Source: Sphingobium sp. JS3065 (GTDB taxonomy: Bacteria > Pseudomonadota > Alphaproteobacteria > Sphingomonadales > Sphingomonadaceae). From it: a stretch of 64,000 bases of DNA. The position numbers and the translations under genes are program-made. The notes beneath the pieces were generated by a model, which saw nothing but the letters and a program-made list of their open reading frames with translations, was not told the origin of the DNA and did no database searches. Each line of letters opens with the position of its first letter. Within the stretch, counting starts at the first letter, position 1. The stretch is taken from positions 2,542,001-2,606,000 of the forward strand of contig NZ_CP102664.1 of the NCBI RefSeq assembly GCF_026427355.1, read 5' to 3'. This document shows positions 36,823 through 44,851 of the stretch, in pieces.

Positions 36823-38556
36823 ATGAAGTCCATATTCGAAGATAACGTAAAGATCCTCATGCGCGACGGCGTCGGGCTTGCCACGAACGTCTGGCGACCT
36901 GAAGGGGGCGAGCGGGTGCCCGCCTTGCTGCTGCGTAGCCCCTATGGAAAAGAAGAGGTGGCGCACGGCCTTGCACCGAACGTGTTTGCCCTCGTGCGCG
37001 CCGGCTATGCCGTCGTGATGCAGGATGTGCGGGGGACGTTTAATTCCGACGCCGAGTTCGTACCGCATGTACACGACGTAGACGACGGCGAGGACACGAT
37101 CCGCTGGCTGGCCGAACAACCATGGTGTGACGGTTCGGTGGGCATGTGGGGAGGATCCTACCTCGGGCTCGTTCAATGGCAGGCGGCCGCGACGGGGACG
37201 CCCGCTCTCAAGGCGATTGTTCCGGTTGTCACGAGCGCCGATCTCTACCGCGCGCCCTGGTATTCGCCCGGCGGCGCGCTGTCGCTCCATAGCTTAATCA
37301 CGTGGAGCGTAGCGATGGCGATGAACGCAGCAGTTCGCAAGCTTTCCCAAGGTGAGGGTGAGCCAGCGGATGTCCAACAGCTCGCCGCCATGCTGCAGAA
37401 CATCGATCGGATCATGTGGGAGACGCCGGTGGCCGACAAGCCATTGGTCACCAAATATATACCCTGGCTCAACGAGATGTTGGCGCACCCCAGCCGCGAC
37501 GAGTTTTGGACGTCACAATCAGCGGTCGACAAGGCCCAACAGATCAAGACGCCGGCGCTGTCCATTTCCGGATGGTATGACCTTTTCGTGACGCAGCAGC
37601 TTGCCGATTACGTGACGATGCAAGAGCGCGCTGGTTCCGAGGGCGCGCGCAACGGACAACGGCTCATTGTCGGGCCGTGGAGTCACAGCCAGACCGTCGG
37701 TTGCAACGGCGTGTTCCCTGATCGCGATTTCGGTGCGGCGGCGAGCGCGATGGCGGCCCAGCTGACACCCGCGCACCTCGCCTTCTTCGACCGGTGGTTG
37801 AAAGGAAGGGAGGATGCCCTGGACGGCTCGTCACCGGTGCGCCTCTTCGTCATGGGTGTCGACCAGTGGCGGGACGAGCAGTCCTGGCCGCTCCACGACA
37901 CGAAGTTCGTCGACTATCATCTGGATGGGGTGGGCGCGGCCAACACCGCCAATGGCAACGGCCTGCTCACTGTCGATCCCGCCACGCGCGACGAGGCCGA
38001 TCACTATCTCTACGATCCTCGCCGTCCGGTGCCCTCCGTCGGCGGCAACACGCTGGCTTTCGGATTCAACGGACCGGTCGATCAGTCGGCAGTGGAAGCC
38101 CGCGACGATGTTCTCTGCTTCAGCAGCGCCGTTCTTGATCGCCCACTCGAAGTCACGGGACCCATCTCGCTCAAGCTCTTCGTGTCATCTTCGGCGGTGG
38201 ATACGGACTTCACCGCCAAGCTGGTCGACGTGTTCCCGGACGGACGGGTTATCCCGCTCTGTGAGGGCATTCTGCGGATGCGGTACCGCAAGTCGCTTGC
38301 GGAGCCGGTAACGATGTCCCCAGGTGAAGTTTTCGAGATCACGATCGATGTGGGCGTGACGTCGAACGTCTTTCTTCCCGGCCACCGCCTCCGGCTCGAA
38401 GTCTCGAGCAGCAACTTCCCGCGCTACGACCGCAACAGCAATACCGGAGGCAACATCAGCGCAGAGCGCGAAGCCGACATGGTCGTGGCGGTAAATCGCA
38501 TCCATCGTGGGCCAACCTGCCCCAGCCGTCTGATCCTGCCGATCATAGAGCGCTAA
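36823..38556 (+). CDS. CocE/NonD family hydrolase
   Basis: 577 residues from MKSIFEDNVKILMRDG. The frame is open to 36742, but that part runs through the two hairpins. X-Pro dipeptidyl-peptidase S15-type domain with nucleophile GGSYLG (Ser near residue 111) and YGKEEVAHGL; C-terminal jelly-roll domain (SSAVDTDFTAKLVDVFPDGR; LPGHRLRLEVSSSNFPRYDRN). The family holds cocaine esterase, alpha-amino-acid ester hydrolases and glutaryl acylases. No signal peptide is seen. Third hydrolase of the island. Substrate unknown, an ester or amide is likely. Confidence 0.88.
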   Translation: MKSIFEDNVKILMRDGVGLATNVWRPEGGERVPALLLRSPYGKEEVAHGLAPNVFALVRAGYAVVMQDVRGTFNSDAEFVPHVHDVDDGEDTIRWLAEQPWCDGSVGMWGGSYLGLVQWQAAATGTPALKAIVPVVTSADLYRAPWYSPGGALSLHSLITWSVAMAMNAAVRKLSQGEGEPADVQQLAAMLQNIDRIMWETPVADKPLVTKYIPWLNEMLAHPSRDEFWTSQSAVDKAQQIKTPALSISGWYDLFVTQQLADYVTMQERAGSEGARNGQRLIVGPWSHSQTVGCNGVFPDRDFGAAASAMAAQLTPAHLAFFDRWLKGREDALDGSSPVRLFVMGVDQWRDEQSWPLHDTKFVDYHLDGVGAANTANGNGLLTVDPATRDEADHYLYDPRRPVPSVGGNTLAFGFNGPVDQSAVEARDDVLCFSSAVLDRPLEVTGPISLKLFVSSSAVDTDFTAKLVDVFPDGRVIPLCEGILRMRYRKSLAEPVTMSPGEVFEITIDVGVTSNVFLPGHRLRLEVSSSNFPRYDRNSNTGGNISAEREADMVVAVNRIHRGPTCPSRLILPIIER

Positions 38557-38690
38557 GCGGAACAGAGTTTCCGCAGCTTTAGTGATGTCCGACGCCATAG
38601 GGTTCGCGTCCGCCAGCGCTTTTGACGCCTGCGCCACCAGTAACCGGCAGGATCTGTCCGGGTTGATAGCTAGTCGACCGCCAAGAACGA

Positions 38691-39051
38691 CTAGATGTTT
38701 GGTCCCGGGATTTGATGGTGCGGGTCTGATGTGAAGCGCTGGGGTTCTTTTGTCCAGCATTTGCAGATGAACTCGTAGGGGGTAAGGCCCTTGGAGGGTC
38801 TTCAGCCGCTTGGCGAAGTTGTAGGCGGCGACGAAGTTGGCAAGATGTTCGCGCAGCTGATCGTGTGTTTGTAGTAGAACCGCTTGACGGTGGCATCCTT
38901 GATGGTGCGGTTCATCCGCTCGACTTGGCCATTGGTCCAGGGATGCTTGGGCTTGGTGGTGCGGTGATCGATGTCGCTGAGGGCGCAAGCATATTCGAAG
39001 GCATGAGCGCGGAAGATCTCGCCGTTGGCGATGGCCTCCCATTTCGACTGG
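38691..39051 (-). pseudogene. decayed IS481-like transposase, C-terminal half
   Basis: Three successive minus-strand frames together give the family sequence. SKWEAIANGEIFRAHAFEY, DIDHRTTKPKHPWTNGQVERMN and TVKRFYYK come first. A shift leads to HDQLREHLANFVAAYNFAKRLKTLQG, and a second shift to LTPYEFICKCWTKEPQRF, ending PGPNI at 38691. WTNGQVER is the region of the last catalytic Glu. Two frame shifts and the missing N-terminus make it non-functional. It faces inward, opposite to the fragment at 20728. Confidence 0.8.
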
Positions 39052-39074
39052 ATGCTCGCCCGGCACCGGCACGG

Positions 39075-39450
39075 CTGCCTGCAGTTCCAGACTGGTCAGA
39101 CGGGGATCGAGGCGTTTGTCCAGCAGCACCTTGAACGCGGTCGCCAGCCGGTTGAGGTTTTGCTTATGCGCTTTTTGATTGGCCTTGGCCCAAAGCCCAT
39201 AGTCGCTAGCGAGAAAGGCGCGGAAGGTCGGCACCTCCCGCTTGGGCTTGCGCGCTTCGATGGGATCAATGCCGCGATAGACTTCGGAGAGAATGACGCG
39301 GGCGCTCTCGCGGGCCTCGGACAAACCCACCGCATCGGCCCTGCCCAGCCACACCCGCTTGCCCCGCGCATATTCGCAATAGAAGGACTTCACCCCGGCG
39401 GGCGTTATGCGCAGGATCAAGCCTTTCAGCCGGGCATCCCTATAATCTTT
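39075..39450 (-). pseudogene. N-terminal fragment of tyrosine integrase (DUF4102 type)
   Basis: Sequence VKDYRDARLKGLILRITPAG, then KSFYCEYARGKRVWLGRADAVGLSEAR and a SAM-like core-binding part (FLASDYGLWAKANQKAHKQNLNRL) ends abruptly near LDPRLTSLEL, where the IS481-like fragment begins. The catalytic domain is gone. It lies beside attR and is presumably the integrase that inserted the island, now inactive. Confidence 0.75.
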
Positions 39451-39568
39451 GACTTTAACCGATATGGGGAAACTTATCGACCATGGATTGTGTCAAAGCA
39501 GTTCGCATTATTCCGGCCTCGCCTGCCAAAAAATCAAATCCCGAATCGCATCGTTCTGGTGGTGCGCT

Positions 39569-39622
39569 GGTGGTGCAACTTGCTGCAACAGAGCGGAACA
39601 TAACGGGACAATCTGCACCACC
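39569..39622. repeat. inverted repeat next to attR
   Basis: GGTGGTGCA and TGCACCACC, 9-bp perfect arms 36 bp apart, between the integrase fragment and attR. Position suits arm-type integrase or excisionase sites. No function is shown. Confidence 0.4.
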
Positions 39623-39709
39623 AGACATATCGACAGACTGGCAGAAAGACCACATTTTTCAAGGTTTATTGTTTAGTTCCGGTGTATTATGAGTCATCAA
39701 AAAGGCGGG

Positions 39710-39755
39710 CTGGGGGTGTGGGGGTCGGGAGGTTCAAATCCTCTCGTCCCGACCA
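39710..39755 (+). repeat. attR: partial copy of tRNA-Pro 3' end
   Basis: 46 bp, CTGGGGGTGTGGGGGTCGG, extra G, AGGTTC, A instead of G, then AATCCTCTCGTCCCGACCA. Lacks the 5' half of a tRNA, so it is not a gene. Marks the right end of the island. Confidence 0.85.
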
Positions 39756-39908
39756 AAAATCCATGAACGAAATCGTCAATTGAAACGGTTTCGTCGGATT
39801 TTCCCAAAATCCTATTTTTCCTATTTCGCGGGTGGGGCGGTTTTGCGCTGTCCTACAGCGAACCAAATGGGATAAGTGATCCGCCTTTCTGCACTGGGAG
39901 GCGGTTTC

Positions 39909-40448
39909 ATGGATATTTCGGCTCTGATCGACGAGGTGATCGCGCGCGAAGGCGGGTATGGCAACCATCCGGCGGATCGCGGCGGGCCTACCAATTTCGG
40001 GATCACCCAGGCGGTGGCGCGGGCGAACGGCTTCATGGGCGATATGCGCGCCCTGCCCCGCGGCGTGGCCGTCGCCATCTATCGGCGGCTTTATTGGGAG
40101 AGGCCGGGCTTTGCCTTTGTCGCGGAACTGGCGCCCCTCGTCGCGGAGGAACTGTTCGATACGGCGGTGAACATGGGGCCGGGGACCGCCGGCGGCTTTC
40201 TCCAGCGGGCGTTGAATGCGTTCAATCGCAATGGGGCCGACTATCCCGATCTGAAGGTCGACCAGGCGGTGGGGGCGAAGACGCTGGCGGCCCTGGGCGC
40301 CTTTCTGAAATTTCGCGGACGTTCAGGCGAGAAGGTGCTGCTCAAGGCGCTCGAAGCGCTTCAGGGGGAGCGTTATCTGGCGCTGGCGGAAAGCCGCCCG
40401 GCCAACGAGGCCTTTCTCTATGGCTGGCTGGCGAACCGGATCGGTTAG
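39909..40448 (+). CDS. glycoside hydrolase family 108 endolysin-like protein
   Basis: 179 residues from MDISALIDEVIAREGGYGNHPADRGGPTNFGIT. An in-frame start 33 nt upstream lacks the SD GGGAGG seen at 39896. The E-GGY-...-D-GG-T-GIT pattern, with Glu near residue 14 as likely catalyst, is that of GH108 lysozymes (phage N4 type), followed by the PG-binding_3 region. It cleaves peptidoglycan. Followed at once by a holin-like gene, so it looks like a lysis module, immediately right of attR. Confidence 0.87.
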   Translation: MDISALIDEVIAREGGYGNHPADRGGPTNFGITQAVARANGFMGDMRALPRGVAVAIYRRLYWERPGFAFVAELAPLVAEELFDTAVNMGPGTAGGFLQRALNAFNRNGADYPDLKVDQAVGAKTLAALGAFLKFRGRSGEKVLLKALEALQGERYLALAESRPANEAFLYGWLANRIG

Positions 40449-40461
40449 AGGGGAGAATGCC

Positions 40462-40722
40462 ATGACAAGGCGAAACGCGGGGGACCGGTGGACGCGGCGG
40501 GCGCGGCCGGCCTTTCTCTACGTCATGTACGGCCTGCTGCTCTGGTCGGTGCCGCTGGGGCTGATCGGAGGGGCGCGGCCCGATGTGGCGGCGGCGATCG
40601 TCCGGGCGATGCGGGCCTATTTCAACGCCCTGCCGGAGCCGCTCTACGCGCTCTTCGGCACGGGTTATCTGGGCTATACGGCGGCGCGGGCCTGGGGGAA
40701 GGTCAAGGGAGTGGAGCGCTAA
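40462..40722 (+). CDS. 3TM holin-like membrane protein
   Basis: 86 residues. Basic N-terminus, then hydrophobic segments (AFLYVMYGLLLWSVPLGLIGG, a second amphipathic stretch and LYALFGTGYLGYTAARAWG). Such small proteins next to GH108 enzymes are typed as 3TM holins, which let endolysin reach the cell wall. SD GGGGAG upstream. The pair may be a prophage or GTA-like remnant, as no other phage genes are seen nearby. Confidence 0.75.
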   Translation: MTRRNAGDRWTRRARPAFLYVMYGLLLWSVPLGLIGGARPDVAAAIVRAMRAYFNALPEPLYALFGTGYLGYTAARAWGKVKGVER

Positions 40723-41041
40723 AGGCGGATATGCTGTCGGGAAGGACCGCGCCCGGCCCCGGAGAGGCAGCGGCTTCGACAGGCTCGGCCCGCGGGGGAA
40801 GAGAGAGAATTACGTCGCCATGGGGTTGTCGGGATTTCGTCCAGGCAGAATCCCGACGACCCCACGCATGAGAGGGGCCGTTGGAGGGTTTCCTCCAACG
40901 GCCCGTCATTGACATGGTCAGCGGCCGGAAGCGCCGCCCATGGGAAACGTTGATCGCGCTATTTTCCAGATAGGACATTTCGCCCGCGAAACCGCGGTCG
41001 ACAATGGCCCTTTTTCTGCAAAACCGACGCTATGGCGTCGC
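40723..41041. other. intergenic region with strong hairpin
   Basis: About 320 bp without a convincing gene. At 40875-40904 there is a perfect 13-bp stem (GGGCCGTTGGAGG / CCTCCAACGGCCC, 4-nt loop). It is likely a terminator, possibly for the minus-strand transcript starting near 41098, although no long T-run is present. Near 40771 lies TTCGACAGGCTC, reminiscent of the local REP family. Confidence 0.5.
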
Positions 41042-41098
41042 TCAGCGGCGCGTTCCCCGAATGGACTTGACCGACCCCATTGCTGAACCATGAGACAT
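41042..41098 (-). CDS. possible 18-residue peptide with a near-perfect Shine-Dalgarno
   Basis: Frame MSHGSAMGSVKSIRGTRR preceded, 3 nt upstream of the ATG, by AAAGGAGGTGATC. This matches the complement of the 16S rRNA 3' end over at least 12 nt. Such a strong site in front of so short a frame suggests a translated leader or small protein rather than chance. A 13-bp hairpin 140 bp downstream could terminate the transcript. Unknown function. A longer overlapping frame (to 40918) starts without an SD. Confidence 0.4.
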   Translation of the reverse strand: MSHGSAMGSVKSIRGTRR

Positions 41099-41296
41099 CG
41101 GATCACCTCCTTTCGCTAGTTGAAGCCCCTATAGCCGTTCCCGGTACTGGTCCTTCGCCGCCTATGAAAGGAAATGTGAATCAGACGAGCCGCATGATCA
41201 AGGCTTGTAAAATTCTTTTTTCGAATCATACTTCTACGTCCGCATTTCCCAGGCGATTTGCTTCGAAATCAGCGGAAATTCCCGGAAATCAAAGGC

Positions 41297-41833
41297 TTAG
41301 GCGCGGCAATCCTCCACGACGCGGCCGACCTCCGCCCAGGCGGGCAGGATCAACATGGGCAAGCCCTGCACCTCGACCGCGAAACGGCCCCGGCTATAGG
41401 CGATTTGATCGAGCGCCGCATCGTTGGCGGCGCGGATCGCCTGGGTCGCCGGAACGGTGCCGGAGGGCGCGCTGGCGGGCCAGTTCACCGCGCCATAGCT
41501 GGTCCGCACCGTCATCGCCGTGGCCGCGACGCCGGGACGCAGCAGGCTGACGCGCCGCGCCGCCCGGTCGCAGCGGATGACGAACAGGCTGCCCTGCGCA
41601 TCGGCGCCGAACAGCGCGACCGATCCCGCGCCGTCGACCTGATAGCGCCAGTCGCCGGGCGTGGTGTCGCGGTCCTGCCATTCGACCGGCGCGGGCGGCG
41701 CAGGGGCGGGCCTGGGCGCGGGGGCGGGCCTGGGCGCGGGAGCCGGGGCGGGCGCAGGACGGTCGGGCGCGCCGACGCAGGAGGCCAGCAGAAGCGAGGG
41801 CGCCAGGACGGCGGAGGGCAGAGGAAAGCGCAT
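41297..41833 (-). CDS. hypothetical lipoprotein with Pro-Ala repeats
   Basis: 178 residues from MRFPLPSAVLAPSLLLASC, a type II signal peptide with lipobox LLAS-C. A PAPAPRPAP linker (residues ~27-50) leads to a folded domain (YQVDGAGSVALFGADAQGSLFVIRCDRAARRVSLLR; AVEVQGLPMLILPAWAEVGRVVEDCR). The upstream alternative start adds 12 residues before the signal. Probably anchored in the outer membrane with the linker crossing the periplasm. Two cysteines in the domain could pair. No known function. Confidence 0.75.
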   Translation of the reverse strand: MRFPLPSAVLAPSLLLASCVGAPDRPAPAPAPAPRPAPAPRPAPAPPAPVEWQDRDTTPGDWRYQVDGAGSVALFGADAQGSLFVIRCDRAARRVSLLRPGVAATAMTVRTSYGAVNWPASAPSGTVPATQAIRAANDAALDQIAYSRGRFAVEVQGLPMLILPAWAEVGRVVEDCRA

Positions 41834-42168
41834 CCCCCCTCCATGCCCCAGGGAAAGGGATGGCAGCAACCGGAAAAGGGCGGCCGGAAAGGGCCGGACG
41901 CAGCGCCCGGCCGGACCGCGGGAGCGGGAGCGGGGAAGCGCCGGATTTCACCGCTTTTGCGCCGGCTCGTCATTGACAGTGGGGAACCGAATCGGTAAGG
42001 GCACCCCTTCCCAATTCGCTGGAGAGCGGCAGTGCAACGGCACTGGCCGTCCTTTTTGCGTCCTGGGGTCTATCGAATCGGCTGCAAGTCCTTATCAAGG
42101 GATTTCAGCCCGGACGCTTTGAGATGGGTCGGCGCCAACCGCCCCGTGGAGCAGGAGTACAGATTACC
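41834..42168. other. upstream region of the alpha operon
   Basis: 335 bp between the lipoprotein gene (minus) and rpsM (plus). The only clear signal is the promoter-like pair at 41973-42001. The remaining ~165-nt leader could carry a control site for S13/S11 synthesis, but I see no recognisable structure. Confidence 0.4.
41973..42001 (+). promoter_or_regulatory. probable promoter of rpsM-rpsK-rpoA-rplQ
   Basis: TTGACA, 17-nt spacer, TAAGGG. A consensus -35 with a moderate -10, upstream of rpsM with no other gene between. Fits an independent alpha operon. Confidence 0.5.
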
Positions 42169-42537
42169 ATGGCACGTATTGCGGGTGTCAACATCCCGAC
42201 CAACAAGCGCGTGATCATCGCGCTCACCTACATTCACGGCATCGGCCGCAAGACCGCCGTCGACATCGCCACCAAGCTGGGCATCGACCACAGCCGCCGC
42301 GTTCAGGACCTGTCGGACGCCGAAGTCCTGCAGATCCGCGAAGCCATCGACGCCGACCTGACGGTCGAGGGCGACCTGCGCCGCGAAACCGCGATGAACA
42401 TCAAGCGCCTGATGGACCTGGCCTGCTATCGCGGCCTGCGTCACCGCAAGGGGCTGCCGGTTCGCGGCCAGCGCACGCACACCAATGCGCGCACCCGCAA
42501 GGGCAAGGCGAAGCCGATCGCAGGCAAGAAGAAGTAA
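42169..42537 (+). CDS. rpsM: 30S ribosomal protein S13
   Basis: 122 residues from [26 protein letters not shown], the conserved S13 start. The basic C-terminus ([24 protein letters not shown]) contacts tRNA in the P site. First gene of the alpha operon here. secY and adk, which precede it in many bacteria, are not upstream. Confidence 0.97.
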   Translation: MARIAGVNIPTNKRVIIALTYIHGIGRKTAVDIATKLGIDHSRRVQDLSDAEVLQIREAIDADLTVEGDLRRETAMNIKRLMDLACYRGLRHRKGLPVRGQRTHTNARTRKGKAKPIAGKKK

Positions 42538-42638
42538 GGAATAGTCCGAGGGACTATTTCGTCTTCTTCTCCGCCGGAGGCAGCTCTCCCCAAGCGAGAC
42601 GCCTCCAGCAACACAAGTTTCAGTAGGATAGAGCAAAA

Positions 42639-43028
42639 ATGGCACGCGAACCCCAGCGCATCAAGCGCCGCGAACGCAAGAACATCTCGGCCGGCGTCGC
42701 GCACGTCAACGCCAGCTTCAACAACACCATGGTGACCATCACCGACGCCCAGGGCAACGCGATCTCCTGGTCCTCGGCGGGCATGATGGGCTTCAAGGGC
42801 AGCCGCAAGTCGACCCCCTACGCCGCGCAGGTCTGCGCCGAAGACGCGGGCCGCAAGGCCGCCGAACATGGCGTGCGCACCCTGGAAGTCGAAGTGAAGG
42901 GTCCGGGTTCGGGCCGTGAATCGGCCCTGCGCGCGTTGCAGGCCGTCGGTTTCCACATCACCTCCATCCGCGACGTGACGCCGATCCCGCACAACGGCGT
43001 GCGTCCTTCCAAGCGCCGCCGCGTCTAA
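42639..43028 (+). CDS. rpsK: 30S ribosomal protein S11
   Basis: 129 residues with [36 protein letters not shown] and the C-terminal [18 protein letters not shown]. Part of the 30S platform and the Shine-Dalgarno helix site. Follows rpsM by about 100 bp. Confidence 0.97.
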   Translation: MAREPQRIKRRERKNISAGVAHVNASFNNTMVTITDAQGNAISWSSAGMMGFKGSRKSTPYAAQVCAEDAGRKAAEHGVRTLEVEVKGPGSGRESALRALQAVGFHITSIRDVTPIPHNGVRPSKRRRV

Positions 43029-43149
43029 CCGCCGGCGTCAAGGTTTCGGCGGGCGGCGGACGCGCCGCCCGCTTACCCATCTGCATCGGTCGGAACGTCC
43101 TGTCGGGTCAGGATTTTAAGCGTTTCGGCCCCATCCCCAGGGGAAATAC

Positions 43150-44214
43150 ATGACTGTCAACATGAAGAACTGGCAGGAATTGAAGAAGCCCAACAGCCTT
43201 GAGATCAAGGTATCGGGCGACGGCAAGCGCAAGGCGACGTTCGTCGCCGAACCTCTGGAGCGCGGCTTCGGGCTGACGCTTGGCAATGCGCTGCGCCGGG
43301 TTCTTCTGTCCTCGCTCCAGGGCGCGGCGGTCACCTCGATCAAGATCGAGAACGTCCTGCACGAATTTTCCTCGCTCGCCGGCGTCCGCGAAGATGTGAC
43401 GGACATCGTCCTCAACATCAAGCAGGTCGCGCTGCGCATGGAAGGCGACGGTCCGCGCCGTCTTCAGCTTTCCGCCACCGGCCCCGCCGAAGTGCGCGCG
43501 GGCGACATCACCACCGTCGGCGACATCGAAGTGATGAACCCCGACCTGGTGATCTGCCACCTGGACCAGGGCGCGACGCTGAACATGGAACTGACCGCTG
43601 ACGTCGGCAAGGGCTATGTCCCCGCCGTCGCCAACCGTCCGGCGGACGCCCCGATCGGCCTGATCCCGATCGACGCGCTCTACTCGCCGGTCCGTCAGGT
43701 CGCCTACAAGGTCGACAATACCCGCGTCGGCCAGGAACTGGACTATGACAAGCTGTCGCTGACTGTCGAGACCGACGGCACCGTCACGCCGGAAGACGCG
43801 GTGGCCTATGCCGCCCGCATCCTGCAGGACCAGCTCCAGCTCTTCGTCCACTTCGAGGACGCGCTGCCCGCCGCCGCTCCGGCTGCCGGCGCCGCCGCCG
43901 GCGGTTCGGCCAGCGAGGGCGAGAGCGACGCGAACCAGATCAACCGCTATCTGCTCAAGAAGGTGGACGAACTGGAACTGTCGGTCCGCAGCGCCAACTG
44001 CCTCAAGAACGACAACATCATCTATATCGGCGATCTGGTCCAGAAGACCGAGGCCGAGATGCTGCGCACCCCCAATTTCGGCCGCAAGTCGCTGAACGAA
44101 ATCAAGGAAGTGCTGTCGTCCATGGGTCTGCGCCTGGGCATGGACATCCCCGGCTGGCCGCCGGAAAATATCGAGGAGATGGCCAAGAAGCTCGAACAGG
44201 AGCTGCTGGGCTGA
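43150..44214 (+). CDS. rpoA: DNA-directed RNA polymerase subunit alpha
   Basis: 354 residues. The N-terminal assembly domain ([25 protein letters not shown]) is joined to the C-terminal domain ([38 protein letters not shown]) by an alanine/glycine-rich linker. The C-terminal domain binds UP elements and activators. It lies between rpsK and rplQ, the standard alpha-operon order. Confidence 0.98.
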   Translation: MTVNMKNWQELKKPNSLEIKVSGDGKRKATFVAEPLERGFGLTLGNALRRVLLSSLQGAAVTSIKIENVLHEFSSLAGVREDVTDIVLNIKQVALRMEGDGPRRLQLSATGPAEVRAGDITTVGDIEVMNPDLVICHLDQGATLNMELTADVGKGYVPAVANRPADAPIGLIPIDALYSPVRQVAYKVDNTRVGQELDYDKLSLTVETDGTVTPEDAVAYAARILQDQLQLFVHFEDALPAAAPAAGAAAGGSASEGESDANQINRYLLKKVDELELSVRSANCLKNDNIIYIGDLVQKTEAEMLRTPNFGRKSLNEIKEVLSSMGLRLGMDIPGWPPENIEEMAKKLEQELLG

Positions 44215-44221
44215 AAATAAC

Positions 44222-44249
44222 CGTCACCCCAGCGAAAGCTGGGATGACG
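44222..44249. repeat. short repeat CGTCACCCCAGC-GAAA-GCTGGGATGACG
   Basis: A palindrome with CCCAGC/GCTGGG core and GTCA/TGAC outer arms between rpoA and rplQ. This form (CGTCAxCCCAGCGAAAGCTGGGxTGACG) is a common intergenic repeat of sphingomonads. It may attenuate or process the rpoA-rplQ message. Confidence 0.6.
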
Positions 44250-44336
44250 AACTGACGGGCTGTTGGGCGGTGGCCCTTATCACCGCCTGGTCTGGGGTAC
44301 CTGAAACGGCCCCTTAACGAACGGAAGGAAGACATT

Positions 44337-44762
44337 ATGCGTCACAAGGTCGGTCATCGTAAGCTGCAGCGCAGCGCCGGGCATCGTAATTCGCTGCTCC
44401 GCAACCTCGCCGCTTCGCTCATCAAGCATGAGCAGATCCTGACGACCACGCCCAAGGCGAAGGAACTGCGTCCCTACGTCGAGAAGCTGATCACCCTCGC
44501 CAAGAAGGGTGGCCTGTCGAACCGTCGTCTGGCCCATGCCCGTCTGCAGGACGACACGCAGCTTACCAAGCTGTTCGAAGTCCTGGCCGAGCGCTACAAG
44601 GATCGCAACGGCGGCTATACCCGCGTGATCAAGGCCGGCATCCGCGCTTCGGACGCGGCGCCGATCGCGATCATCGAACTGGTCGACCGCGACGTCGACG
44701 CCAAGGGCCAGGATTCGGGTCCGGTCCAGAGCGCCGACGCCGACGAGCTGGAAGCGGCTTGA
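44337..44762 (+). CDS. rplQ: 50S ribosomal protein L17
   Basis: 141 residues. [32 protein letters not shown] is the family start. A C-terminal acidic tail ([14 protein letters not shown]) is added to the ~115-residue core. Last gene of the alpha operon, followed by a terminator hairpin. Confidence 0.97.
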   Translation: MRHKVGHRKLQRSAGHRNSLLRNLAASLIKHEQILTTTPKAKELRPYVEKLITLAKKGGLSNRRLAHARLQDDTQLTKLFEVLAERYKDRNGGYTRVIKAGIRASDAAPIAIIELVDRDVDAKGQDSGPVQSADADELEAA

Positions 44763-44807
44763 TCCGCTGATACCACGGGTTCGCAAGTGGTAACCTGATT
44801 TCGGGAT

Positions 44808-44845
44808 GGGCCGTGGCTTGATAAAAGCCGCGGCCCGTTTCATTT
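44808..44845 (+). terminator. terminator of the alpha operon
   Basis: GGGCCGTGGCTT / AAGCCGCGGCCC, 12 pairs with one G-T, 5-nt loop, followed by GTTTCATTT. Located 45 bp after rplQ and just before the peptidase gene. Confidence 0.8.
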
Positions 44846-44851
44846 ATCTTC

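Larger units (their letters stand above)
20389..39755. mobile_element. genomic island inserted at tRNA-Pro(GGG)
   Basis: The island lies between the 3' end of tRNA-Pro and an almost identical copy of that 3' end at 39710-39755. It holds inositol-catabolic genes, hydrolases, TonB receptors and debris of insertion sequences. The only integrase remains are an N-terminal fragment at about 39075-39450, so the island cannot excise by its own enzyme. The two att copies differ by one inserted G and one G-to-A change, which suggests an old insertion. Boundaries are seen directly. Single-event acquisition is inferred. Confidence 0.82.

Noticed and set aside
38185..39420. A 411-codon minus-strand ORF that could be taken for one protein
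   Set aside because: Its N-terminal third is an integrase fragment and the middle is a frame-shifted IS481-like transposase. The rest is antisense to the CocE-like gene. It is a chance fusion of debris.
39710..39755. A second tRNA-Pro
   Set aside because: Only the anticodon-loop-to-CCA part is present. The acceptor 5' strand and D-arm are missing, and the T-arm carries an inserted G. It is an attachment-site copy.
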